A stretch of 32,050 bases of DNA from a virus: the IMG/VR virus record IMGVR_UViG_3300035698_035450, positions 1 to 32,050 of that record; one strand, 5' to 3'. The notes beneath the pieces are model-generated. The model was not told the DNA's origin. It ran no database searches and was given only the letters and a program-made list of their open reading frames with translations. Below are positions 15,465 through 23,328 of the stretch, one piece after another (the first letter of the stretch is position 1; every line of letters starts with the position of its first letter). The position numbers were made by a program, and so were the translations under genes.

Positions 15465-17725
15465 CAATGCCGTCCTCTTTGCAGCTTGGAAAGCACCAGC
15501 CGCTTGCGTGGCGCGGTAACTTGCTGGCCAAGGGAAGATAGTGTCGAGCCTTGAATGCTAGCGGCCACGGCCGCGCCCACCAGACAGTCGAACCAGTGGT
15601 TATCCGGGCGGGTGGCACGCAGCTTCCATTCGTCGACTGTGCGATCGCGTGCCATGGTCTTCACGCGAAACTCGGACGTGAGGTGTTCGGCCAACAACTG
15701 ATGGGCCTTGCCATCGCGTCCAAATAGCGAGAGACAACTCGGGTCGCCCATGGACACGGCCAGGCGGGCGTGAACGAACGTTTTCCAGTAGTTGGTGTCG
15801 ATCAGTATGTGCCGCACTTGCCGTTTGCCGGTCGTCGTGGGTATTCGCCAATGATGACCTACTCGATCGCCCCGCTTGCGACGGTATTCGGAAAAAGGCA
15901 TCGACGAAGCGCCCACGTACTTGCCATGGCTGGGAATAATGATGCCGGCATGTTTCGATTGGCGGCAGAATTGATAGATCACGTCCGTAGATTGGCCCCA
16001 GTTGGCGTCGATCAAGAGGCGGTCGATCTTCATTTCGGCCCCGTCTTCGCGGCGATATACTCTCGAAAGGCGTTCATCGCAGAGCCGCTCCAACCCGGCA
16101 TAGATCGCCCCCTCCAACCCGGCACCGGGCGTGGCTAGCCCCAGGGTTTGGCGAATGTCGCGGAGCGTAAAATACGCCCGTCGCTGGTCGGGCCAGGTGC
16201 CGTAATCCAGCACATAGCCCGTGAAATCTTCCTCCCAAGCGGCGATCAGCCAAAACAGGGCCCGTTGCTGCACGTCGATGAACATCGTCAGATGCGACGC
16301 GCCCAGCGGCAGGACGCACTTGTCATAGCCGTTCGTTTTGGCGGCGATTTCTTCGGCCGTGAGCATCTCTTCGCCTTCGCTCTCCACGATGGGCTCGTTC
16401 TGATACTCGGCAAAAAAGGCCCCTTCGTCCCGTAGGCGCAAGTTCATGGCGTGCTGGATGGCCGAGAGTTCGTCCACATTGTGACGCTCGGGCCAGGCCA
16501 CGCGCGAACCCTCGTCCATGGCCGCGCGGTTTTCGCGATAGAAATCGGTGGCCACCGAGCCGTCGCCGTCGTTGCGAAATGAGTCGCCGCGGATTTCGGC
16601 ATAACGGGCCCAAAGCTTCTCGTTGCTGGGGAAGGCATATACCATCTTGGTTCGTTCGCCCTGCCATTCAGGGTGTTTATCGCGGTCCAGCAGCCGGTCG
16701 GCCATGTCGTCGGGCCGAATCACGGTGCAGGCCATCAGCCCGGCGATTTTTTTGCCAGGGCCGGCCATACCCAGTACGTCACCGGCAAGAATCGCTTCAC
16801 GGCGTTGGGATTGCGAAGGCGACCAGGCCGATTCGGTAGTTTGCGGGTCGTCAACCATCACCAGTTGCGGGCGAACCACCTGGCCGTCCGCTCGCGCGTG
16901 GTTTTGGCCGCGGATGTCGGAGCCTTTCATGCCGGAACATGAGATGACAACGCCCGAGGCCTTGGAGCCTGCGATCGTGGGCAGCACGATCTTGTCGGCC
17001 GACCATTCGATACGAGTGGGCTCACCCTGGTACTTCTGCCCCTTTTGGCGGTTGGTAATGCGTTCTAGGCACTTGATGGGGTAACAGGCCTCGGGATAAT
17101 CGGCCTGCAACAAAGGATTCGTTTCCAACCAGGTCTTGATGTTCTCTAGCAGATCCTTGGCCCGATCGGCGCTGGCTGCGATCAGAGTAACGAAGGGCGT
17201 AGCGCCGGTGAGTGCCGCCCAGAGCACGGCCGTTTGGCAACCCACGGTTTTTCCGGATCCGCGCGGCATGGCCATGGCAAACAGTCCGCCCGTGCGCACG
17301 GCGCGTTCGATCTTGTCGATTACGCGCAAATGATCGTCGGACCAGGGCAGATAAAAGACCTCGGCGAAGTAGGTTTCACAAAATGTGCGGAATGACGCTT
17401 GAGCGGCCGCCTTGCGCTCGGGATCGGCCACCGCGGGCAACTCGCCAATGTCCTGGGCCGCCCGCACCGATTCGGCATTCCGCTCGGCCTGACGGCGTTT
17501 TTGCTCGGCGTAGTCCTGCGGGGCCTCCTTCGGCGCGAAGTGCTCCAGAGTAAGCCAGGCGGCGTAGCGAAAGAGGTTGATTGTTCTCGCGTCGCCGATC
17601 GTGTAGCCCGCCCGGTTGCGGTGACGCCGCAAACGGGTTTCAGTAAGCACGGTTCCGCGTCCGGCCGTATTCAGCACCCGCATCAGTTCGGTGGGTTTCA
17701 TATTCTGTGGGTTAATTGCTACCAA
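15464..17725 (-). CDS. Terminase large subunit, with N-terminal HTH-like extension
   Basis: A 753-residue packaging ATPase/nuclease. Walker A is PRGSGKT (residues 154-160) and Walker B LVMVDDPQ (288-295). The C-terminal nuclease has likely metal-binding Asp residues at MFIDVQ (483), LIDANW (573) and WFDCL (713, in the DNHWFD pattern of GpA-type terminases). The first 60 residues resemble the 70-residue protein encoded just upstream. The start is taken as TTG at 17725 because a strong GGAGG lies 6 bases before it; the ATG eight codons later has no ribosome binding site. It cuts concatemeric DNA and drives it into the prohead through the portal. Confidence 0.93.
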   Translation of the reverse strand: MVAINPQNMKPTELMRVLNTAGRGTVLTETRLRRHRNRAGYTIGDARTINLFRYAAWLTLEHFAPKEAPQDYAEQKRRQAERNAESVRAAQDIGELPAVADPERKAAAQASFRTFCETYFAEVFYLPWSDDHLRVIDKIERAVRTGGLFAMAMPRGSGKTVGCQTAVLWAALTGATPFVTLIAASADRAKDLLENIKTWLETNPLLQADYPEACYPIKCLERITNRQKGQKYQGEPTRIEWSADKIVLPTIAGSKASGVVISCSGMKGSDIRGQNHARADGQVVRPQLVMVDDPQTTESAWSPSQSQRREAILAGDVLGMAGPGKKIAGLMACTVIRPDDMADRLLDRDKHPEWQGERTKMVYAFPSNEKLWARYAEIRGDSFRNDGDGSVATDFYRENRAAMDEGSRVAWPERHNVDELSAIQHAMNLRLRDEGAFFAEYQNEPIVESEGEEMLTAEEIAAKTNGYDKCVLPLGASHLTMFIDVQQRALFWLIAAWEEDFTGYVLDYGTWPDQRRAYFTLRDIRQTLGLATPGAGLEGAIYAGLERLCDERLSRVYRREDGAEMKIDRLLIDANWGQSTDVIYQFCRQSKHAGIIIPSHGKYVGASSMPFSEYRRKRGDRVGHHWRIPTTTGKRQVRHILIDTNYWKTFVHARLAVSMGDPSCLSLFGRDGKAHQLLAEHLTSEFRVKTMARDRTVDEWKLRATRPDNHWFDCLVGAAVAASIQGSTLSSLGQQVTAPRKRLVLSKLQRGRH

Positions 17726-17924
17726 TGCTGACCTCCTCAGCTAAGTACGCCGTGTAATAGATCAGGTTGATTGTGCCGTCGGCGGCCAGAAGATTGCCAG
17801 CCTTGGCGATCTCAAGTACTTGTTCTTCAGTAACCTTGCGCCGAAATGAATTCGACAGCACGGCCGCCAGATCAGACGGCTTCATAGCCGTAATCTCCAA
17901 GGGTTTTCTTGTATCTTCTTGCAT
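17712..17924 (-). CDS. Small DNA-binding-like protein, related to terminase N-terminus
   Basis: A 70-residue protein directly upstream of the terminase and overlapping its start by 14 bases. It shares with the terminase N-terminus the pattern MKP(S/T)(D/E)L..VL, then T(E) near the middle, AG, then TINL..Y.A(Y/W)L. It is a likely small helix-turn-helix domain. It may be the small terminase subunit or a regulator; this is inference from position and similarity. Two starts are possible: ATG 17924 (AAGGAACGTAAAC before it) or ATG 17885 (GGAG 9 bases before it). Confidence 0.72.
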   Translation of the reverse strand: MQEDTRKPLEITAMKPSDLAAVLSNSFRRKVTEEQVLEIAKAGNLLAADGTINLIYYTAYLAEEVSIGSN

Positions 17925-18057
17925 GTTTACGTTCCTTTTTTGACCAACATAAAATACTTTCCAGAATCCGGCGGAATTGTCGCGGTGTGCGCTTGATGTT
18001 CGGCGAAATTAATGGCTCATGTGTGTCTGTGGGCACAAAACCAAAAGGAGAATAACG
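17925..18057. other. Divergent intergenic region between structural and plus-strand genes
   Basis: The 133 bases separate the first gene of the leftward structural operon from the first plus-strand gene, so promoters for both directions are expected here. TTGACC (17940-17945) and TTGATG (17993-17998) occur on the plus strand, but neither is followed by a good -10 box at proper spacing. Regulatory content is inferred from the arrangement only. Confidence 0.45.
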
Positions 18058-18387
18058 ATGAACACGAAACACGAAAACGACCCGGACATTGGATACGACT
18101 TGGAGATCACCAAGATGACCCGGCGGAATTACGCCCCCGGAACTTGGGTGAGCGGACGGATCGCCGGCCATCGCTTCGAGGCCCTGGTATTTTTCAAAGA
18201 CGCCGAAGAGCCGGAATTCGAATTGCCTGGAAGCCGCATTTCTAAGCTCTGGATCAAGCGGCTGGCCAACAAACAGACCGTTTGTAATTTCGACCGCGGC
18301 TGGGATATACGCCCGGCAGACGCTACGACGGCGGCGATTGTCGACTTCCTGGCCGCTGGTTTGGCCCAATACACCTATGGAAAATAG
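18058..18387 (+). CDS. Hypothetical protein, first of three plus-strand genes
   Basis: A 109-residue protein, start MNTKHENDPDIGYDLEITKM, with AAGGAGAATAACG directly before the ATG. The composition is that of a small globular alpha/beta protein (WVSGRIAGHRFEALVFFKDAEE, then SRISKLWIKRLANKQTVCNF and a final helix). No catalytic motif or membrane segment. It starts a three-gene plus-strand cluster opposite to the rest of the window. The cluster looks like an early or host-interaction unit, but the function is unknown. Confidence 0.78.
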   Translation: MNTKHENDPDIGYDLEITKMTRRNYAPGTWVSGRIAGHRFEALVFFKDAEEPEFELPGSRISKLWIKRLANKQTVCNFDRGWDIRPADATTAAIVDFLAAGLAQYTYGK

Positions 18388-18399
18388 GAGAACAAAACC

Positions 18400-18660
18400 A
18401 TGCGAATAACACGAATCGATTTCGAAGGCGAATTTGGCAACTTCGCCACGGCCGTACGCAAACGCGACAGCCAATACATTGAGGTAACGATCCTCACGCC
18501 GGGCATGCCCGACGGCCGCGAACACAACGTGCAGGCTGACAGCGAAGAGGACATCTTCTCGATGGCCCAATGCCTGCAATTCGAACTCGACAATTGCCAA
18601 GGCACCAACTCCATGATCCACGATTACTACCGCGAATTGCTCAAGTTGAGCGATTGCTAA
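18400..18660 (+). CDS. Small hypothetical acidic protein
   Basis: An 86-residue protein, start MRITRIDFEGEFGNFATAVR, 12 bases after the previous stop, with TAGGAGAACAAAACC before the ATG. The pattern is beta-beta-alpha with a C-terminal helix (EEDIFSMAQCLQFELDNCQG). No recognised family. Spacing and matching ribosome binding sites put it in one transcript with its neighbours. Confidence 0.76.
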   Translation: MRITRIDFEGEFGNFATAVRKRDSQYIEVTILTPGMPDGREHNVQADSEEDIFSMAQCLQFELDNCQGTNSMIHDYYRELLKLSDC

Positions 18661-18687
18661 GCAACCCTTTTTACCGGAGACTTGAAA

Positions 18688-19329
18688 ATGAAGAAGAATG
18701 AGATCAAAATCGGCCACGCCTACATGGCCAAGGTTACCAACAGCGAGGCGCCCGTGCGCATCGACGCCGAGAGCCCGCACGGCGGCTGGGACGCCAAGAA
18801 TCTCATCAGCGGCCGCAAGGTTCGTATCAAAACGGCCCAGCGGTTGCGGCGCCAATGCACGCAAGCCGACTTGGCCAACCTCAAGCGGCCCACGCCTAAG
18901 CAACGTACGAAGACGGCGCCGGTCACCACCACATCGCCCACAGCGGCCACTGTCGCGAAGGCTCCCACCAAGGCGACTCAGAAGACCACCGAACCCAAGG
19001 CACGCGACACGGGCCAAACGGTGGCGAAGGTGGCCAAGACGCCCAAGCCTGTCAAGCCAAAACGCATCTCCGGCTTGACCGCTGCCTACATGGTCCTGGT
19101 TGACGCCGGCAAGGAACTGGGCGTCAAGAAGATCGTCGAGATCGCCGCTGAAAAGGGCTGGTGGAAGTCCGATGCCGCCACGCCGTCGGCCACGATTTAC
19201 GCCGCAATAATTCGAGAGATCGGCACAAAAGATGACAAGGCTCGCTTCAAACGCGGCAAAAATCGCGGAACCTTCCAGGCCATCTGCTCGCCCGAGCAGA
19301 AACTCGAACTCTTCGGCAAAAAGGCATAG
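18688..19329 (+). CDS. HARE-HTH domain protein with low-complexity linker
   Basis: A 213-residue protein from ATG 18688 (GGAG 8 bases upstream; a TTG two codons earlier is disregarded). Residues 1-60 form a small beta-type domain with GGWDAKNLISGRKVRIKTAQ. Residues 65-127 are a Lys/Thr/Pro/Ala-rich linker. Residues 128-199 (SGLTAAYMVLVDAG..., VKKIVEIAAEKGWW, TPSATIYAAIIREI, F.RG..RGTFQAI) match the HARE-HTH winged helix. Proteins of this family are linked to DNA modification and transcription and are abundant in Planctomycetes. It could be a DNA-binding regulator or read modified DNA; note the methyltransferase gene on the other side of the terminator. Confidence 0.85.
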   Translation: MKKNEIKIGHAYMAKVTNSEAPVRIDAESPHGGWDAKNLISGRKVRIKTAQRLRRQCTQADLANLKRPTPKQRTKTAPVTTTSPTAATVAKAPTKATQKTTEPKARDTGQTVAKVAKTPKPVKPKRISGLTAAYMVLVDAGKELGVKKIVEIAAEKGWWKSDAATPSATIYAAIIREIGTKDDKARFKRGKNRGTFQAICSPEQKLELFGKKA

Positions 19330-19360
19330 GCCAAGGCTCATCAAACACTCACCTTTTTCT

Positions 19361-19385
19361 AAGCCCGGCTCGGCCGGGCTTTTCT
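19361..19385 (+). terminator. Rho-independent terminator between convergent genes
   Basis: AAGCCCGGC, loop TCG, GCCGGGCTT followed by TTCTT: a 9-bp perfect stem and T-rich tail, 31 bases after the stop of the HARE-HTH gene. An A-rich/T-rich stretch (TTTTTCT before the stem) lets it act also on leftward transcripts ending after the methyltransferase. Confidence 0.85.
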
Positions 19386-19394
19386 TACGGCAAT

Positions 19395-20723
19395 TCATGC
19401 TGCCACCTCTTCATTGGCCAGCCGCTGTGCCTTGCGCCCCGAGAACTGTTCCCACCTAGAGACTATGACATCACAGTAAAGCTCGTCGAGTTCCATTGCG
19501 AAGCAGTTTCTGCCCGTCTGCTCGCAGGCGATGAGCGTCGAGCCCGAGCCGCCGAACAGCTCCAACACGTTCTCACCCGCCCGGGACGAGTACTGGATAG
19601 CGCGGACGGCCAGCTCGGCCGGTTTCTCCGTCAAATGAATCATACTCTGAGGGTTGACCTTTTTGACCGCCCAGAGATCGGTCGCATTGTTGGGCCCATA
19701 AAACTGGTGGGCCGAGCCGAGTCGCCAGCAGTAGAAACAAATCTCAAAAGCGCCCATAAAATCTTTACGTGTGAGAACCGGATGTTGCTTATCCCAGATA
19801 ATTCCCTGAGAAAAGTACAATTCATGCTTCTTGAGCATGGCCGGATAGTTGGCCAGATTGGCGTAGCCGCCCCAGCAATACAGCGCCCGGCCGGGTTCCA
19901 ACACGCGGGCGATGTTGCCGAACCAGGCGTCGAGCAAACGGTCGAACTCCTCGTCGCTGACGAAGTCGTTGATCAGCGGACGATCCTTGGGCCGCAGTTT
20001 TGCGTGAGTGGCGTCGGCCTTTTCGGGATGCCGCTTGACGTCGAAGTTCTGGTGGTTCTTCGTGCCCTTGAACGAGCTCAAACCGGCTGCGATGGCGTTG
20101 TTCGAGCGCGGTTCCACGGATACATTATAAGGCGGATCTGTATTGCAAAGTTGTATAGATGCACCGTCCAAAAGACGGTCCACATCCTCGGCCGAAGCCG
20201 AATCGCCGCACATCAAACGGTGGTCACCAAGCACCCAGATATCTCCGCGCTGGGTGATCGCCGCGTCGGGCGGGTCGGGAACCTGGTCGGGATCGGTTAA
20301 ACCTTGCTGCACTTCGCTATCGAGTAGTTGCGCCAACTCCTTGTCATCGAAGGCCAGAATATCCATCTCGTAACCGGCGTCTTGCAGGGCTGCAAGTTCG
20401 ATGGGCAGGATCTCATAATCCCATGTGGCCAACTCGCCCGTGCGATTATCGGCCAGTCGGTAAGCCCGAACTTGATCTGGTGAAAGATCGACGGCCACAT
20501 GCACGGGCACCTTTTTGAGTCCCATCTGCAAGGCCGCCTTGTAGCGGGTGTGGCCGGCTATAATAACACCATCCGAGTCGACAACGATTGGCTGGCGGAA
20601 CCCGAACTCCCGCAAGCTGCCGGCCACGGCATCCACTGCCTTGTCGTTCTTTCGTGGGTTGTTGTCATAAGGCCGGATGGAATCAATGTCCCGAATCTCA
20701 ATGTCAAATTGGGTCGTCTGCAT
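19395..20723 (-). CDS. ParB-domain / DNA methyltransferase fusion
   Basis: A 442-residue protein in two parts. Residues 5-135 are a ParB-N/Srx-like domain (IRPYDNNPRKND, then IIAGHTRYKAA with GHTR at 57-60, AYRLADNRTGELA). Residues 160-440 are an amino-methyltransferase of beta-type motif order: catalytic DPPY at 196-199, HLTEKP at 363-368, and SAM-binding LELFGGSGST at 387-396. The DPPY motif fits N6-adenine or N4-cytosine methylation. ParB-methyltransferase fusions are common in phages and may protect phage DNA or mark it. AAAGGAG precedes the ATG. The upstream 424 bases are noncoding and hairpin-rich. Confidence 0.92.
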   Translation of the reverse strand: MQTTQFDIEIRDIDSIRPYDNNPRKNDKAVDAVAGSLREFGFRQPIVVDSDGVIIAGHTRYKAALQMGLKKVPVHVAVDLSPDQVRAYRLADNRTGELATWDYEILPIELAALQDAGYEMDILAFDDKELAQLLDSEVQQGLTDPDQVPDPPDAAITQRGDIWVLGDHRLMCGDSASAEDVDRLLDGASIQLCNTDPPYNVSVEPRSNNAIAAGLSSFKGTKNHQNFDVKRHPEKADATHAKLRPKDRPLINDFVSDEEFDRLLDAWFGNIARVLEPGRALYCWGGYANLANYPAMLKKHELYFSQGIIWDKQHPVLTRKDFMGAFEICFYCWRLGSAHQFYGPNNATDLWAVKKVNPQSMIHLTEKPAELAVRAIQYSSRAGENVLELFGGSGSTLIACEQTGRNCFAMELDELYCDVIVSRWEQFSGRKAQRLANEEVAA

Positions 20724-20813
20724 TACAAAAATCTCCTTTGGTTAGAGTTAAAAAAAAGTCACCCTCCCAACAAACTGCCCTCTATAAGGCGATCTATTCC
20801 CACGCCATCATCC

Positions 20814-20878
20814 TGTCATAATGGCAGGAAGTACCTATTAATTACTGGGCAAAATCAACAAATTTTGCCATAATGGCA
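20814..20878. promoter_or_regulatory. Pair of operator-like palindromes, 52 bp apart
   Basis: TGCCATAATGGCA (20866-20878) is a perfect odd-centred palindrome. TGTCATAATGGCA (20814-20826) differs at one base. The centre-to-centre distance is 52 bp, five helical turns, so bound dimers would lie on one face. Both are 90-155 bases before the methyltransferase ATG. Confidence 0.5.
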
Positions 20879-20986
20879 GTTATCGCTATGCGATGATAAA
20901 CCCCCCATTAATAGCCGTCGTTTACGACATGTTTTGCGATTAGATTACATCTGTCCCCATATTATGCCTGCCAGCTTGGCAGCCGA

Positions 20987-21111
20987 TTTCTGCGGGACAA
21001 CTTCAAAAATACCGTTTGTCCCCCTGCAACCGTTTTACCCTTGTTTTTACGGGGTTTTCTGCGGGACAAAATTCTGGGGGACTATAGAGACAAGTCTCTC
21101 TGTCCCCCTGC
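20987..21111. repeat. Duplicated GGGACA...TGTCCC hairpin units
   Basis: TTTCTGCGGGACAA occurs at 20987-21000 and 21056-21069; TGTCCCCCTGC at 21017-21027 and 21101-21111. Each pair forms a GGGACA/TGTCCC stem, so this is a tandemly duplicated hairpin. The second copy holds a further stem at 21076-21108. Confidence 0.6.
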
Positions 21112-21121
21112 CTGCACTGGC

Positions 21122-21180
21122 AGTACGGAGACTACGTAGAGGTGGCGCTACACGCCACCATCTACTACGTCTTCCGTACT
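21122..21180. repeat. Long imperfect inverted repeat around primase stop codon
   Basis: The left arm (AGTACGGAGACTACGTAGAG.. from 21122) and the complement of the right arm (AGTACGGAAGACGTAGTAGA.., ending at 21180) agree over nearly 28 positions with small bulges, closing on GGTGGCG/CGCCACC. The primase TAG (21148-21150) lies in the loop. No T-run follows, so it is not a standard terminator; it may protect an mRNA 3' end or be a protein-binding or origin element. Confidence 0.6.
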
Positions 21181-23328
21181 ATGGCACAGGGCAGATTTAT
21201 GCGATGATGTTTTGTCCGTCAGCCGATAACCGTTGATTACCTTCTTGTTACCGCGATGCATCAATTCACATTCGTGAATTCGATCTTGTGACAAGAGAAC
21301 GTCGATGCCCCCTTGGACCTTGTCGCTATTCAGACCGGCGAGTTCTCGGATTTTCTTCTTGGAGACGGCTTCTGGGCTCGCTTTCAGCACTTCGATAATC
21401 TGCCGGCAGTGCTTCTCGGTACGTTCTTGTTCACACTTTGTGGTGGCCGTCGAAACGAGTGCGCCGATGTCCGCATCCACAACTTCGATGGCCGCCGACG
21501 TAACCGGGTTGCCGTAATCGTCTTTCATGCCGGGTAGATCCACCGTGAGTAAGTTCATGCCCAACGGCGTGGGCGGATCGGCATCTTTCATCTTGGTTGC
21601 TGTCAGTATCAGGCCGGAATTAGATCTGTTGAGTCGATATTCCGCATCCAACGCGGCGTTCAACGCCATGGCACCACGAGCGCGGTTCTTGTCGGCGTGG
21701 CCCGTGTGGTGAACGATCAGAATTGTGCAGCCATAGTAGCGTCGCAAAAGGTCACAGGCTGCCACAAAGCGGCTCATGTCCTGTGTGGAGTTTTCGTCGC
21801 CACCGCCGAAGCATCGCGCTAGGGTGTCGAGCACGATGAGGCCCGGCTTTTTCTGGGTGTCAATGGCGGCAATCAATTCGCTCAGTTGCCTGCCATCCGT
21901 GACCGCCACGGCAGGCCCAATGAATAGTGAACCCTTGGCTATCTTCACTCCATTGTGCTGCTCCCAAGCACGAATACGCCGTCCGAGCCCACGCCGCCCT
22001 TCTCCGGCGACATAGAACACCGGTGCGGTTTTCACCTCATGGCCACGCCACGGCGTCCCTGTGGCGATTCTCGCGGCCCAGTCGAAGGCCATGAACGTCT
22101 TGCCACAACCTGGATCTCCGAACACCAGTGCCAACGTGTCGCGTTCTAGCGTGCCATGGAGCAACCAGTCTGGCGGACAAGGTTCGAATAAGGTAGCATC
22201 TATAAACTCATACGCTCGATCAGATTGTTCATCTGGAACAACTACAAGTGATGTTGGCTTCTGTGTCTCTTCGACAATTCCGCTAATATCCACTTTCGCC
22301 AGCCCCTCTTGGACTTCGAATTCCTCGTCTCTAATCCAACCTCGCGGTTTGTCCGACGGACTCTTCAACGCTGAATCCACCTTATGCCGCAGTTCCTTCT
22401 CGGTCCAAGGCGGCTCGCAACGAGGATTATAGTTTTCCTGAAGCAGGCGCAGGGCGGCTTCAGGCTCAAGGCAGAAGCCGTTGACCAGGGCCTGGGCTGC
22501 GAAAAACGTCTGGTTGTGGCCGCCCTGGCCACTAATTGCCGGATCGCAGGCATCCAGGTACAATTTGGCCCGATCGAGCAAGCTTATGTTCGCACCATGG
22601 CCATTGTCCGAAGAATAATCGCACATGTGCGAATTATCTGCGGACATCGGTGAATTATGGCCATTGTCCGACGAACAACTGCCATTATTCGAATTGTCTG
22701 CTGACAAGCCGCCATTGTCGGCCGATAATTCATCAGTTTGGCCGACATCGGCGGACATCTTCGGACAATTCGCAGACGACGTCCGATACTCGTTGAATTC
22801 CCATGCGGCTTGCAGGAGCAATTCACGCTCTTGGCTCGTCAGCAGCGGTAGATTGGCCAGATCACCTTGCACAGGCTCGTATCCGTCGGTCGGGGCGCAC
22901 AAAAACAATCCGCCATCGCCGCGTGTTTCGATGAGTGTGACTGGCCCCCCATCGTCTCCCGTCCGTCTCGCGAGTTTCATACTGCTGCCGATTTTGTCTT
23001 CGCAACGGTACACAACGTGCCGGCCACCCGACTGGGACGTCTCGATCACCAGCCGGTCGAGCAATTCCAGGGGAATTTTGCAAGACCACGGATCGAATGA
23101 CTCGCCGCCCTGGTCGAAGTCGATCAGTTCGAGGTTGCCAGATGACTTTCCAGCCAACAAGCAAACGCCGTCATGCTTACGGCTGAACCATGCATTGACG
23201 GTGTCTTCGTCTGGAAGCTTATTCTGGTATTCCTTCCAAGTATGTACCGCCGGCCGCTTCTGCGTTCGTATGGCCGGCAGTACACAAAGTCCCGCATCAA
23301 GATATCGCTTGGCCGTTTCCAGCATCAT
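21148..23328 (-). CDS. Primase-polymerase / RepA-like helicase
   Basis: A 726-residue replication protein. The N-terminal Prim-Pol domain (about 5-180) has LIDFDQGG (68-75), SGGRHVVYR (100-108) and ETRGDGG (134-140), the metal and nucleotide-binding pattern of bifunctional primase-polymerases. A Ser/Asp/Asn-rich repetitive linker (186-247) leads to a helical region. A RecA-like RepA/AAA_25 helicase domain follows: Walker A GDPGCGKT (404-411), Walker B LIVLDT (497-502), IVHHTGH (538-544). A C-terminal winged-helix-like part (about 650-710) ends the protein. The start overlaps the previous stop (ATGA). No separate DNA polymerase is in the window. The linker DNA carries repeats (see 22597-22770). 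Confidence 0.92.
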   Translation of the reverse strand: MMLETAKRYLDAGLCVLPAIRTQKRPAVHTWKEYQNKLPDEDTVNAWFSRKHDGVCLLAGKSSGNLELIDFDQGGESFDPWSCKIPLELLDRLVIETSQSGGRHVVYRCEDKIGSSMKLARRTGDDGGPVTLIETRGDGGLFLCAPTDGYEPVQGDLANLPLLTSQERELLLQAAWEFNEYRTSSANCPKMSADVGQTDELSADNGGLSADNSNNGSCSSDNGHNSPMSADNSHMCDYSSDNGHGANISLLDRAKLYLDACDPAISGQGGHNQTFFAAQALVNGFCLEPEAALRLLQENYNPRCEPPWTEKELRHKVDSALKSPSDKPRGWIRDEEFEVQEGLAKVDISGIVEETQKPTSLVVVPDEQSDRAYEFIDATLFEPCPPDWLLHGTLERDTLALVFGDPGCGKTFMAFDWAARIATGTPWRGHEVKTAPVFYVAGEGRRGLGRRIRAWEQHNGVKIAKGSLFIGPAVAVTDGRQLSELIAAIDTQKKPGLIVLDTLARCFGGGDENSTQDMSRFVAACDLLRRYYGCTILIVHHTGHADKNRARGAMALNAALDAEYRLNRSNSGLILTATKMKDADPPTPLGMNLLTVDLPGMKDDYGNPVTSAAIEVVDADIGALVSTATTKCEQERTEKHCRQIIEVLKASPEAVSKKKIRELAGLNSDKVQGGIDVLLSQDRIHECELMHRGNKKVINGYRLTDKTSSHKSALCHSTEDVVDGGV
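22597..22772. repeat. Degenerate iteron-like repeats inside primase linker
   Basis: ATGGCCATTGTCCGA occurs exactly at 22597-22611 and 22657-22671 (60 bases apart). Variants occur at 22681-22693 (GCCATTATTCGAA) and 22711-22725 (GCCATTGTCGGCCGA), with inverted CGGACAATTCG near 22762. A perfect palindrome TCGCACATGTGCGA lies at 22619-22632. They encode the S(A/S)DN repeats of the linker. As in lambda O, initiator-gene iterons can be the origin; here that is inference. Confidence 0.55.

Larger units (their letters stand above)
20724..21147. other. Hairpin-rich noncoding region upstream of methyltransferase
   Basis: No gene is supported in these 424 bases, the longest gap in the window. It is locally AT-rich with many inverted repeats: two TG(T/C)CATAATGGCA sites 52 bases apart (20814-20826, 20866-20878), CTGCCAGCTTGGCAG (20968-20982), GTCGTTTACGAC near 20927, and a 15-16 bp imperfect stem GGGGGAC..AGAGAC / GTCTCTCTGTCCCCC (21076-21108). 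The strings TTTCTGCGGGACAA and TGTCCCCCTGC each occur twice. It may hold the methyltransferase promoter and operators, an attenuator, or a replication origin. Confidence 0.65.

Noticed and set aside
17872-19398. 508-residue minus-strand open frame
   Set aside because: It lies opposite three plus-strand genes with good ribosome binding sites, one with a clear HARE-HTH domain. The minus translation is Gly/Leu/Arg-biased and has no recognisable motif.
19395-20723. Restriction-modification system
   Set aside because: No restriction endonuclease gene is next to the methyltransferase; the nearby PD-(D/E)XK nucleases belong to recombination families.
21122-21180. Long inverted repeat read as a terminator
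   Set aside because: Stem is strong, but no T-run follows on either strand, so a rho-independent terminator is not supported.
20934-21236. 100-residue plus-strand frame
   Set aside because: It runs through the hairpin region and into the primase gene; no ribosome binding site and no protein-like pattern.
22597-22772. Repeat array considered as CRISPR
   Set aside because: Units are degenerate, lie inside an open gene and have no regular spacers; no cas genes are present.
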